A DNA stretch of 35,848 nucleotides from an uncultured Saprospiraceae bacterium (GTDB lineage: Bacteria > Bacteroidota > Bacteroidia > Chitinophagales > Saprospiraceae), in contig CAJQQY010000351.1 of NCBI GenBank assembly GCA_905480595.1, forward strand, positions 1-35,848. Direction: 5' to 3'. Below are positions 26,292-34,601 of this stretch, one piece after another. A program made the translations under genes and the position numbers. The first letter of the stretch is position 1; every line of letters begins with the position of its first letter. Under the pieces are notes generated by a model that saw only the letters and a list, made by a program, of their open reading frames with translations, searched no databases and was not told the origin of the DNA.

Positions 26292-29200
26292 ATGTTTAGA
26301 AAAATTACATTATTCGTATTTTTTTCAATTTTAAGTCTAACCAGTTTTGGACAGACGATAACGGAAGTTCAATCTTTTACTTATAGTTCTACAACAAGAG
26401 ATACAGTCATTGAATTTCCAACGGCAGACCATAACACTTATGAGAAAATTCTCATGGTTTATTCTATGCGCTGCAAAGATGCTTTAGTTTCTACTGCTGC
26501 TGAAAGAAATAAAGGTTGCGGTGAATGGGATTATAGTTGCAATACTTATATCACGGATTCTAGTCGAGTAGATTCTTTTCATACAGTCTCTCCTACTCAT
26601 GTGATTTCTGGATTTTCGGATGATGTGTATGATTATACTTCTCAGCCAACCTATTCTTATTTCCAATCTACCCAGTCGGAAATATTTTATAACAATGTAA
26701 TTACGGAATCGGAATTTAATATTGGAGCAGGAGGAAATGATTTGAATATTCCATTTGGAGGAAATCAAAAAATTGCTAGAACTCAATTTTTATATCCTGC
26801 AACTGAGTTGACAGCACAGGCCTTGCAAACTGGTTTGATCACGGGAATGAAACTAGATGCATTAAACATGGCTGCTGGTTTTGAAAATTTAAGAATCAGA
26901 ATGAAGCATACTTCTAAATCTGAATTAGATGCTGCAACGATTGACAATGATGGTTTTGAAGAAGTTTATTATTTGAACTCTGATATTGATGCTGGAAATC
27001 ATTTCTTCAAATTTCATAATAATTTTGATTGGGATGGAAGTTCCAACGTATTGATTGACATCAGCTACACTCGCGATGGTAATGCTTCAACTACTGTAAA
27101 ATCTGATGCTCAAGCAGTCGTGTCTAGCCTTTCCGCAAACGGAGATGATGATCAAAATATTGAAATAAATGGTGCTGGCTATGTGGAAGTAGATCATCCT
27201 CTTCCAACTATTCAGAATGAAGTTACTGTTTCATTTTGGAGCTATGGATCTGATGCTTTGCCATTGAATACTTATGCTTTTGAAGCATCTGATAATGCAA
27301 ATCTTCGTCAAATGAATGTTCACTTGCCTTGGAGCAATGGACAAGTTTATTGGGACTGTGGAAATGACGGTTCAGGTTATGATCGAATCAACAAACCTGC
27401 TGCTGAAGCTGAATTTAAAAACAATTGGAGTCATTGGACTTTTACCAAAAATGCTACCACAGGTGATATGAAAATATACTTGAACGGAACTCTTTGGCAT
27501 TCAGGTACAGGATTCACTCGACCAATTGATATTCAAAAATTTGTCATCGGAAGTTCGAAGACTGGTACTGGAAGATTTTATGGAAAAATAGATGACTTTC
27601 AAGTTTGGGATAAAGAACTTTCCGAAGCAACGATCAAAGAATGGATGACAAAAAAAATAACTTCTGATCATCCTGATTATGCAAATTTAGTTTCCTATTT
27701 CACATTTGATAATGCAGCTGGAATGGACGTGGTGGACAGCTCACCTAGTGCATTGAATGGGCAAATGGTAGGTCCTGTTATTTATAGAGATTGGGAAGGA
27801 AAAGATTTGATAAAAAATATTACTGCATCTAACGATCTAGCTAACGTTATTTTAGTACAAGGAGAATATAGTTCAAATATCGTTACGACAACTATTTTAG
27901 ATTCGTTGATCAATGTTCCAAATCAAGTTGATGAGTATATTGTCAATGGAACTGATTTAGAATTAAGTTCAACCAATTTTTATTATGCTTCTGGTGCAAT
28001 GCCCATTTTTAATGATAATGGAGTATTGGTAGATTCAGTTGTAGTTGCTGCGGAGAATTCAATTATAATTGGTGAGCTGATACATTACACTAAGCGTCCT
28101 GCAAAATATGAAATCATGTCCTTTGTAACTCCATATGGAATCGGTTTAGATTTTGGTATAGGAGGAAAATCATGGACATTTGATGTAACTGATTTTGGAC
28201 CTATTTTAAAAGGTAATAAACGCATCAACTTAGAACGAGGTGGACAATGGCAAGAAGACATGGACATCAAGTTTCTTTTCATCGAAGGAACTCCTTCCCA
28301 TGACGTTTTAGACATAAAACAAGTATGGCCAGTAACTTCTGAATCCTACACTCGCATCATTGATAATGTCCGCTTCGAACCTCGAAACTTATTAATGCCA
28401 GCTAACGCCGATCAAGTTAAACTGAGAGTAGCCATTACTGGTCATGGTCAACAAGGCGAATTCATTCCTAGAAGTCATTTCATCAATCTTGATGGTGGAT
28501 ACAATGAATACCAATGGCAAGTTTGGAAAGAATGTGCAGATAATCCTATTTTCCCTCAAGGAGGAACTTGGATTTATGACCGAGCTGGTTGGTGTCCAGG
28601 AGAAGCAACTGATGTGCAAGAATATAATTTATTAGATTGGGTATATGCTGGTGATGAAGTTGAAATTGATTATGGAGTCGTGACTGCCAATGGCGATAGT
28701 CGTTATATCGTTAATGTACAAACGGTTGATTATGGTGATCCTAATTTTACTTTAGATGCAGAAATTGATATTCTAACCCCTTCCGACAAAGTGGAATATG
28801 AACGTTACACCCCTATGTGCAGCAAGCCAAAAGTATTAATCAAAAATAATGGTTCAACTACTTTGACCTCATTGGATATTACATATTCGGTAGATGGTAT
28901 TTCTCCAAAAACTTATAATTGGACTGGCAATTTGGATTTCTTAGAAACTAAAGAAGTTGAACTTCCTGCTTTAGATGGAATTTCAATGGTTACACCGAAT
29001 GGTGAATTTCAAGTTTCAATTAGTAATCCAAATGGAGGAACTGATGAGTACGCCAACAATAATGAAAAAAGTACTACTTTCAAAATTGTCCCACAAATTG
29101 GAACAGATGTAGTCATCAGAATGCAAACTAATCTAGCTGGAAATGAAACTATTTGGCGCGTTTTTGATGCTAATGGAAATATAGTAAAATCAAGAGCAGG

Positions 29201-29693
29201 TGGACTTTCAAGTAATACAGCTTATCTCGATACTTTATTTAACCTCAATGGTTGTTATAAATTAGAAATCCTAGATTCTGGCGATGATGGTATTTCGTTC
29301 TGGGCAAATAATGATGGAAATGGACATGTTAAAATCAAAAATATTGGAGCCCCTTTTATAAATTTAGAACCTGATTTTGGAAAATTATTAGTGTATGAAT
29401 TTATTGCAGGCGACCTTACTCCTACTTATAATTTGACTAACAATAAATCCATAAATATTTTTCCAAATCCAAGTACAGACATTTTTAATGCAGAACTAGA
29501 TGGATATTCTGGTAACATTAAAATGGAGTTAATTAATTCCGTCGGACAAGTTTTAAAAACAGTAAACTTGGATAATCACTCGAATGATTTTTTACAACAA
29601 CAATTTGATTTAACGAACTTTAGCTCAGGCATTTATTATTTAAAAATAAATCATGAGAATATAACTGAAGTGAAGAAGTTGATAAAATTGTAA
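26292..29693 (+). CDS. PNGase F-like T9SS-secreted protein with internal LamG insertion, 1133 aa
   Basis: The signal peptide ends about residue 21. The first PNGase F strand pair comes early (CGEWDY, D80, equivalent of catalytic Asp60). About 500 residues intervene before the PNGase fold resumes at residue ~604 (AKYEIMSFVTPYG). The insertion holds a LamG domain (~275-455; EVTVSFWSYGSD, WSHWTFTKNATTGDMKIYLNG, GKIDDFQVWDKEL). Downstream, E648 (INLERGG) aligns with Glu118 and E723 (GHGQQGEFIP) with Glu206, followed by DRAGWCPG. All three catalytic acids of PNGase F thus appear present. C-terminal modules are a CARDB-like beta domain (~835-930), a proprotein-convertase-P-like or jelly-roll region (~940-1040), and a T9SS tail (INIFPNPSTDIFNAEL ... 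EVKKLIKL). Release of N-glycans from glycoproteins outside the cell is the likely job. Confidence 0.85.
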   Translation: MFRKITLFVFFSILSLTSFGQTITEVQSFTYSSTTRDTVIEFPTADHNTYEKILMVYSMRCKDALVSTAAERNKGCGEWDYSCNTYITDSSRVDSFHTVSPTHVISGFSDDVYDYTSQPTYSYFQSTQSEIFYNNVITESEFNIGAGGNDLNIPFGGNQKIARTQFLYPATELTAQALQTGLITGMKLDALNMAAGFENLRIRMKHTSKSELDAATIDNDGFEEVYYLNSDIDAGNHFFKFHNNFDWDGSSNVLIDISYTRDGNASTTVKSDAQAVVSSLSANGDDDQNIEINGAGYVEVDHPLPTIQNEVTVSFWSYGSDALPLNTYAFEASDNANLRQMNVHLPWSNGQVYWDCGNDGSGYDRINKPAAEAEFKNNWSHWTFTKNATTGDMKIYLNGTLWHSGTGFTRPIDIQKFVIGSSKTGTGRFYGKIDDFQVWDKELSEATIKEWMTKKITSDHPDYANLVSYFTFDNAAGMDVVDSSPSALNGQMVGPVIYRDWEGKDLIKNITASNDLANVILVQGEYSSNIVTTTILDSLINVPNQVDEYIVNGTDLELSSTNFYYASGAMPIFNDNGVLVDSVVVAAENSIIIGELIHYTKRPAKYEIMSFVTPYGIGLDFGIGGKSWTFDVTDFGPILKGNKRINLERGGQWQEDMDIKFLFIEGTPSHDVLDIKQVWPVTSESYTRIIDNVRFEPRNLLMPANADQVKLRVAITGHGQQGEFIPRSHFINLDGGYNEYQWQVWKECADNPIFPQGGTWIYDRAGWCPGEATDVQEYNLLDWVYAGDEVEIDYGVVTANGDSRYIVNVQTVDYGDPNFTLDAEIDILTPSDKVEYERYTPMCSKPKVLIKNNGSTTLTSLDITYSVDGISPKTYNWTGNLDFLETKEVELPALDGISMVTPNGEFQVSISNPNGGTDEYANNNEKSTTFKIVPQIGTDVVIRMQTNLAGNETIWRVFDANGNIVKSRAGGLSSNTAYLDTLFNLNGCYKLEILDSGDDGISFWANNDGNGHVKIKNIGAPFINLEPDFGKLLVYEFIAGDLTPTYNLTNNKSINIFPNPSTDIFNAELDGYSGNIKMELINSVGQVLKTVNLDNHSNDFLQQQFDLTNFSSGIYYLKINHENITEVKKLIKL

Positions 29694-29717
29694 TTGATTA
29701 AATAGATTTTATTCGAT

Positions 29718-29745
29718 GGACGTTGAACGTTAGACGTTTTACGTT
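29718..29745. repeat. Iterated ACGTT-word repeat (family D, half copy)
   Basis: GGACGTTGAACGTTAGACGT and the following TTTACGTT give four successive ACGTT words spaced 7-8 bases apart. The run begins 24 bases after the stop of the 1133-aa gene. It resembles one arm of the full element at 33178-33290; no opposite arm is present here. Confidence 0.65.
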
Positions 29746-29791
29746 CTCCCTTACCACTTCATTTAGAATAAATTCTAATATCTAAAAAAAC

Positions 29792-29832
29792 AATCCCGAA
29801 CTTTCAAATTGAAAGTTCGGGATTATTTTTTT
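29792..29832 (+). terminator. Strong intrinsic terminator, probably bidirectional
   Basis: Arms 29792-29805 and 29811-29824 (AATCCCGAACTTTC and its complement) form a 14-bp stem with a 5-base loop. Seven T follow at 29826-29832 and seven A precede on the other side. It lies between convergent genes (26292-29693 plus, 29882-30658 minus) and can serve both. Confidence 0.9.
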
Positions 29833-29881
29833 ATCCTTTAGCAACGCATAATAACAGTTAGTGAAGCGAAAACAGTAAATT

Positions 29882-30658
29882 TTATAACTCTTCTCCAGTT
29901 GACGTAAATATTTTAAATTCAACTCCTGCATATTGCGAACGATACGTTGATAAAATATTTATTAAATCTGAGTTATCTCCCTGATAAGAAAATCCAAAAG
30001 TTCGAACCGAACTCTGCAAAAAATCTTGATTTAAAATAGTCAACTTATTATTAAGTGCTGAAAAATAACCATAGTATCCATCAATATAATCTTGACTAGC
30101 TGTAACACCCTCTACATCATCAATAAAGTCCACCACCGAATCAGCATTGCTATTATCAGAAGCAATATATCCCCAAATCGTATTTTGAGGAACTTTGTAA
30201 AGTCGATTTTCAGGAATGACTATTCCATTAAATGCATTCATTGTTAATTCATAATAATCGTCTTCAACAATCAAAGTACCTTCATTCTCAATCACATCTT
30301 TCAAGCTAATAACCGTTTCATAAGATTGAGAATTAAGTGTTCCAACCTCTACATTTGCATTGGCAACAAATGTTGGTGAAGGACAATCTGGCGCAGGAAT
30401 ATCATGAATATTAATAGAAATAATACTACCAACAATAAAAGGAGTGATATCTATTAAAGAATTTTCGCAAGACTCTGATTTGATCGTTTCCACATTAAGA
30501 TTAAAAGTACGACTACTCTCCTCCAAAGATTCCCATAATAAAATATTGAATTCACTTTCAATCGTAACATCTACCCCCTCTTCGGTTGGTTCATCTTTAC
30601 AACCTATTGTAAAAATTAAAAGAAATAATAAGGCTCCTAAATTTGTGCTTTTCAACAT
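29882..30658 (-). CDS. Hypothetical lipoprotein, 258 aa
   Basis: The signal MLKSTNLGALLFLLIFTIGC ends in a clear lipobox (Cys20) followed by KDEP, so the product is an outer-membrane or periplasmic lipoprotein. The mature protein is acidic and beta-rich, with two cysteines (SESCENS, APDCPSP) that could form a disulfide. A C-terminal half around IDGYYGYFSALNNKLTILNQ has no family signature I recognise. It is monocistronic, ending at the shared terminator. An 18-bp palindrome (30684-30701) lies 26 bases upstream of its ATG and may be an operator. Confidence 0.78.
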   Translation of the reverse strand: MLKSTNLGALLFLLIFTIGCKDEPTEEGVDVTIESEFNILLWESLEESSRTFNLNVETIKSESCENSLIDITPFIVGSIISINIHDIPAPDCPSPTFVANANVEVGTLNSQSYETVISLKDVIENEGTLIVEDDYYELTMNAFNGIVIPENRLYKVPQNTIWGYIASDNSNADSVVDFIDDVEGVTASQDYIDGYYGYFSALNNKLTILNQDFLQSSVRTFGFSYQGDNSDLINILSTYRSQYAGVEFKIFTSTGEEL

Positions 30659-31181
30659 TTATACAATTCACTTTTGAGAGACTATTTGGAAGATTCCAAA
30701 TTACTCTTTTTTTTATAAATCTAAAATTCTACTTTCGGGTATTTGTAAAAATAACTAGGCTTGTTATTTTCTATAGTTCAAAAACGAAAGGAATTCTTTT
30801 TTGCTGCCTTGAAATAAAAATCTTCAAAAATAAAAATCGTAATTGGTTTCAAATTGGTGGGGATAAAAATTCTACCGTAAGTTTTAGCAACAGATTTAGA
30901 TGATTTAGCTCTTTCCAAGCTGCTTATCCTAAAGTAGAGTTATAAATACAAAGATATAACTTCTTATTTCATTTTACTGAACTATACTTTTTTTACCGTC
31001 AAAATTTTATAAAAAAGTATGAAATGCAAGTTTTATCCAATATCAGGTTACGTTTATCCATCTTTTTTAATTTGGAAAAATTATATTGCTTTTTTTATAC
31101 CTCTATTAGAAGTTATTAAAACTTCCACAGTCAACTAATCATAAACAACTAATAACATAATAATTTGTCATTATTGTCATT
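30659..31181. other. Divergent intergenic region, 523 bp, no gene
   Basis: This AT-rich spacer separates the lipoprotein (minus) and the exporter ATPase (plus). The only open frames are short and have the composition of non-coding DNA. Visible structure: the palindrome at 30684-30701; a 10-bp inverted repeat ATACTTTTTT/AAAAAAGTAT at 30984-30993 and 31011-31020, which is AT-only apart from one C:G pair and could be chance; and a tandem TTGTCATTA just before the ATG at 31182. I cannot pick a convincing promoter for the exporter operon, though it must lie in the right half. Confidence 0.5.
30684..30701. promoter_or_regulatory. Operator-like perfect palindrome upstream of lipoprotein gene
   Basis: ATTTGGAAGATTCCAAAT is an 8-bp perfect inverted repeat with a 2-base spacer. 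It sits 26-43 bases upstream of the lipoprotein start. That is the size and position of a dimeric repressor site or a 5' hairpin; which protein would bind is unknown. Confidence 0.3.
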
Positions 31182-31841
31182 ATGATTAAACTTCAAAACA
31201 TAACAAAATCCTATACCACAGGTCAAAACACTTTACAAGTGCTTAAAGGTATTGACCTTGAAATCCAAGAAGGCGAATTCGTTGCTATCATGGGTTCATC
31301 TGGTTCAGGTAAATCTACTCTACTTAATATTTTAGGCATTCTCGACGAATATGACGGAGGTACCTACACCCTGGACGGTACGATGATGAAAGCTCTTAGT
31401 CAAAAACAAGCTGCTCTTTATCGAAACCAATTTCTTGGTTTTGTTTTCCAATCATTTAATTTATTGAATTTTAAATCGGCTGCTGAAAATGTTGCTTTGC
31501 CATTGTACTATCAAAAAGTACCGCGTAAAGAACGACAAGCAAGAGCTGTTGAATATCTAGATCGAGTTGGATTAAAGGAGTGGGCGGAACATTTACCGAC
31601 TCAACTTTCAGGTGGTCAACAACAAAGAGTTGCTATCGCCAGAGCTTTAATCGGACAACCAAAAGTTATCCTCGCCGATGAACCTACAGGTGCATTGGAT
31701 ACTAAAACTTCTCACGAAGTAATGGAATTTTTCAAAGAAGTAAATGCCCAAGGTATTACAGTTATCATCGTAACTCATGAGCAAGACATTGCTGAAATGA
31801 CTGATCGAATAATTTATATGAAAGACGGTTTAATTGAATAA
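31182..31841 (+). CDS. ABC transporter ATP-binding protein (MacB/LolD type)
   Basis: The 219-aa cytosolic ATPase has all motifs in order: Walker A GSSGSGKST (38-46), Q-loop Q90, signature LSGGQ (142-146), Walker B VILADE (162-167), the ALD D-loop, and switch His199 (VTHEQDIA). The A-E-N-V-x-L-P-L block after the Q-loop is typical of the LolD/MacB/FtsE branch, which powers substrate extrusion or lipoprotein/peptide export without pore transport. It is the first gene of a four-gene run with two FtsX-type permeases and an HlyD/MacA adaptor. Repeat C1 begins on its stop codon. Confidence 0.95.
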   Translation: MIKLQNITKSYTTGQNTLQVLKGIDLEIQEGEFVAIMGSSGSGKSTLLNILGILDEYDGGTYTLDGTMMKALSQKQAALYRNQFLGFVFQSFNLLNFKSAAENVALPLYYQKVPRKERQARAVEYLDRVGLKEWAEHLPTQLSGGQQQRVAIARALIGQPKVILADEPTGALDTKTSHEVMEFFKEVNAQGITVIIVTHEQDIAEMTDRIIYMKDGLIE

Positions 31842-31930
31842 CGGTGAACTGTAAACGGTGAATAATTAACACCTCTTGGGATTGTTAATAGTTAACCGTT
31901 CATCATTAACCGTTAAACACTAACCATTAA
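31840..31930. repeat. Iterated TTAACCGTT-word palindrome (family C, copy 1)
   Basis: The left arm at 31840-31870 (words AACGGTGAA, AAACGGTGAA) and right arm at 31884-31914 (GTTAACCGTT, ATTAACCGTT) match as reverse complements at 23 of 31 positions. Further GTTAAACACTAACCATTAA words follow to 31930. The element overlaps the last two bases of the ATPase stop codon and fills the whole gap to the first permease. Confidence 0.75.
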
Positions 31931-31939
31931 TTTAATACA

Positions 31940-33178
31940 ATGATTGATACAGATAAATGGCGGGAAATATTTAGCTCACTTGGTAGACACAAGTTGAGAA
32001 CTTTTTTGACGGCATTTAGTGTATGGTGGGGAATTTTTATGCTCGTGATTTTGCTAGGTGCAGGGAAAGGATTGGAAAATAGTGCGGAAGAAGATTTTAA
32101 AGATGATGCGATGAGTATCATTCGAATGTGGCCAGGTACGACTTCAAAAGAATACAAAGGTTTGCCAGCAGGGCGAAGACTTAGATTTACGAATGATGAA
32201 TTTAAATCTATGTCTGAAATTGAAGGGGTTAGGGAAACTGCTAGTCGGTATTTTTTATGGGGACAATATTTTATAAAACATAAAAACAAAAGCCTCTCTT
32301 TTGATGTGCAATGTGTGAATACCTCTTACATCAAATTCGAAAATCCTGAGCTTATAAAAGGACGTTTGCTAAACCAAATGGATTTGAAGGAAAAGCGAAA
32401 AGTTTGTGTCATTGGCATAAAAGTACAAGAAGGTTTTTTTCCAAAAGGAGAAAATCCAATTGGAGAATATTTGAATATTAAGGGAACCGATTATCAAATC
32501 GTTGGGGTCATTACAGATACTGGATGGGAAGGCAAAAAACGACGAATATATTTACCGATTACCACTACTCAACTGGTGGAAGGTACAGAAAGAATTCATC
32601 AATTAACTGCCGAAATGGGAGATGTAACCTTAGCTGAATCTGAAGTGATTGAAGATCGAATCAGATTGAGTTTAGCTACTCAAATGAAATTTAACCCGAC
32701 TGACAAGCAAGCAATTTACCTAAGAAATCAAATCGAAAATTATAACCGATTTCGATCTACCATGAATATGATTTCTCTTTTCATTTGGTTTGTAGGTATC
32801 GGAAGTATCATTGCAGGAGTAATTGGGGTGAGTAATATTATGTTGATTATTGTCAAAGAAAGAACCAAAGAAATTGGAGTTCGAAAAGCACTTGGAGCAA
32901 CTCCATCTTCCATCGTAACAATGATTGTCCAAGAAGCCATTTTTCTAACTAGTATTGCTGGTTATCTCGGAATGCTCTGTGGTATGGGATTAATTATCGC
33001 CATTCAAACTGTGATGGAACAAAATAATATGGAGGCGGAGTTTTTTAGAAATCCAGAGGTAGATATAAAAATGGTTTTAATTGCACTTGGAATATTAGTC
33101 GTATCAGGCGGATTAGCTGGATTGATTCCAGCATTACAAGCAGTAAAAATTAATCCTGTAGTGGCGATGAAAAGTTAG
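31940..33178 (+). CDS. FtsX-family ABC permease 1 (MacB-like)
   Basis: The 412-aa inner-membrane protein has the MacB layout. One N-terminal membrane helix follows DKWREIFSSLGRHKLRTFLT (TAFSVWWGIFMLVILLG). A periplasmic domain at ~60-275 comes next (RETASRYFLWGQYF; GRLLNQMDLKEKRKVCVIG). Three C-terminal helices form the FtsX domain, with the coupling motif KERTKEIGVRKALGATPSSI and the ending GLIPALQAVKINPVVAMKS. It lacks a fused ATPase, which is supplied by 31182-31841. It is paralogous to the next gene along the whole length, so the two probably form a heterodimer. Efflux or export of lipidic or peptidic compounds with the MacA-like adaptor is likely; the substrate is unknown. Confidence 0.92.
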   Translation: MIDTDKWREIFSSLGRHKLRTFLTAFSVWWGIFMLVILLGAGKGLENSAEEDFKDDAMSIIRMWPGTTSKEYKGLPAGRRLRFTNDEFKSMSEIEGVRETASRYFLWGQYFIKHKNKSLSFDVQCVNTSYIKFENPELIKGRLLNQMDLKEKRKVCVIGIKVQEGFFPKGENPIGEYLNIKGTDYQIVGVITDTGWEGKKRRIYLPITTTQLVEGTERIHQLTAEMGDVTLAESEVIEDRIRLSLATQMKFNPTDKQAIYLRNQIENYNRFRSTMNMISLFIWFVGIGSIIAGVIGVSNIMLIIVKERTKEIGVRKALGATPSSIVTMIVQEAIFLTSIAGYLGMLCGMGLIIAIQTVMEQNNMEAEFFRNPEVDIKMVLIALGILVVSGGLAGLIPALQAVKINPVVAMKS

Positions 33179-33290
33179 AAACGTTAGACGTTCGCTGCAC
33201 TAGACGTTGGACGTTATACGGGTATTGATTTTAATTTTAAAAATATATTTTTTTTCACAACGTAAAACGTCAAACGTTCGACGTCAAACA
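33178..33290. repeat. Iterated ACGTT-word palindrome (family D, full copy)
   Basis: The left arm at 33178-33220 (words ACGTTAGACGTT, TAGACGTTGGACGTTATACG) and right arm at 33258-33290 (CAACGTAAAACGTCAAACGT then TCGACGTCAAACA) are imperfect inverted repeats around an A/T-rich centre. The element starts on the last base of permease 1's stop and ends 9 bases before permease 2. Reading through it gives a spurious N-terminal extension of permease 2. Confidence 0.75.
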
Positions 33291-33299
33291 AAATACATC

Positions 33300-34547
33300 A
33301 TGTTCGACATAGACAAATGGCAAGAAATATTCGCGACGATAAGCAAACATAAGTTGCGAACTTTCCTCACCGCTCTTGGTGTGTTTTGGGGGATATTCAT
33401 GTTAGTTCTTTTGATGGGGGCAGGCAAAGGTTTGGAAAATGGAGTACTTGGTTTATTTGGAAATATGGCAAAGAACAGCATGTTCATGGGAACAAATCGA
33501 ACTGCCAAACCATACAAAGGTTTTCTACCTGGTCGATTTTTACAGTTGACCATGGATGATATGAAAGCGATCAAAAATAATTTTCCAGACCAAGTTCAAT
33601 ATCTTGCGCCAAGGATGTGGATGCCTTCAGGCGAAGTCAGTCGAGGAGAAAAGAAAGGAGCATTTGATATGGGAGGTGAAAGTCCTGATCTTTTTAGGAT
33701 TAACCCAATGGTATTCCTAGAAGGAAGAATGCTCAATGATTTTGACATGAAAGAAAAACGAAAAGTGGTCGTAATTGGAAAACGAGTACGAGAAGTTTTA
33801 TTTGAAAAAAACGAAAAAGCAGTCGGAGAATATATTACTTTCCAAGGCAATGATTACCGAGTGATTGGAGTGTATAAGTCAGATCGAAGAGGCGAACAAG
33901 GAGCAGAAGATGAAGAAGAAATTTACTTACCATTGACGACGGTACAAAAAATGAGGAACCGCCCTAATCAAGTGAGTATGTTTTCTTGCTCCATGTATCC
34001 AAATGTTTCAGCAACTGCATTGGAGCCTCAAATCTTGACTATGCTTAAAGAAAGACACAAGGTTGCACCAGATGACGACCAAGCTTTTTGGACTAACAAT
34101 ATGGAAGAAGAATTTGGAGAAGTGATGGGCTTATTTAATGGAATTGCTTTTATCGTTTGGTTTGTAGGAATTGGAAGTTTGATGGCTGGTGTGATTGGCG
34201 TAGGAAACATCATGTTAATTTTGGTAAAAGAACGAACTAAAGAAATCGGAATTCGAAAAGCAATGGGCGCTACCCCTCAATCTATTGTTAGCATGATCTT
34301 ACTTGAATCTGTTTTCATTACAACTATCGCTGGTTATTTAGGATTATTGACCAGCACAGGATTGGTCATTTTGATGGCACAAGCTGTAGGAGACGGTGGT
34401 GATGGATATTTTGCCAATCCAGAAGTAGATATTGAAATTGGAATTATTGCACTTATCATCTTAATCATTTCAGGTGCATTGACTGGATTGATTCCAGCAT
34501 TACAAGCAGCTAATATTAATCCTGTACAGGCACTTAAAGACGAATAA
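33300..34547 (+). CDS. FtsX-family ABC permease 2 (MacB-like)
   Basis: From the ATG at 33300 the product is 415 aa and aligns from its first residues with permease 1 (FDIDKWQEIFATISKHKLRT against IDTDKWREIFSSLGRHKLRT). That fixes the start; the open frame upstream to 33207 translates repeat D. Layout: an N-terminal helix, a MacB periplasmic domain (~60-280; GRFLQLTMDDMKAI, GRMLNDFDMKEKRKVVVIGK), and three C-terminal helices with KERTKEIGIRKAMGATPQSI and GLIPALQAANINPVQALKDE. The acidic DRRGEQGAEDEEE insertion in the periplasmic part is absent from permease 1. It is probably the other half of a heterodimeric exporter. Confidence 0.92.
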   Translation: MFDIDKWQEIFATISKHKLRTFLTALGVFWGIFMLVLLMGAGKGLENGVLGLFGNMAKNSMFMGTNRTAKPYKGFLPGRFLQLTMDDMKAIKNNFPDQVQYLAPRMWMPSGEVSRGEKKGAFDMGGESPDLFRINPMVFLEGRMLNDFDMKEKRKVVVIGKRVREVLFEKNEKAVGEYITFQGNDYRVIGVYKSDRRGEQGAEDEEEIYLPLTTVQKMRNRPNQVSMFSCSMYPNVSATALEPQILTMLKERHKVAPDDDQAFWTNNMEEEFGEVMGLFNGIAFIVWFVGIGSLMAGVIGVGNIMLILVKERTKEIGIRKAMGATPQSIVSMILLESVFITTIAGYLGLLTSTGLVILMAQAVGDGGDGYFANPEVDIEIGIIALIILIISGALTGLIPALQAANINPVQALKDE

Positions 34548-34552
34548 AAAAT

Positions 34553-34587
34553 AACAGTGAATGTTTAACCGTTCACAATTAATAGTT
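34553..34587. repeat. Iterated TTAACCGTT-word repeat (family C, short copy)
   Basis: AACAGTGAATGTTTAACCGT continues as TCACAATTAATAGTT. GTGAA/TTCAC arms pair, and the words match repeat C1. It starts 5 bases after the permease 2 stop and ends 14 bases before the adaptor start. Confidence 0.55.
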
Positions 34588-34601
34588 TAAAAAAATCAAT
34601 T

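Noticed and set aside
30643-30903. 86-aa plus-strand frame in the 523-bp spacer
   Set aside because: Phe/Ile/Lys-rich composition typical of translated AT-rich non-coding DNA, overlaps the lipoprotein start, no start signal.
30984-31020. ATACTTTTTT/AAAAAAGTAT hairpin as terminator or regulatory site
   Set aside because: Nearly pure A/T, 17-base loop and no gene ends nearby; likely chance in AT-rich DNA.
33178-33290. Possible CRISPR-like short repeats (ACGTT words)
   Set aside because: Words are 5-10 bases, variable and arranged as inverted arms; there are no uniform repeats with unique spacers and no cas genes.
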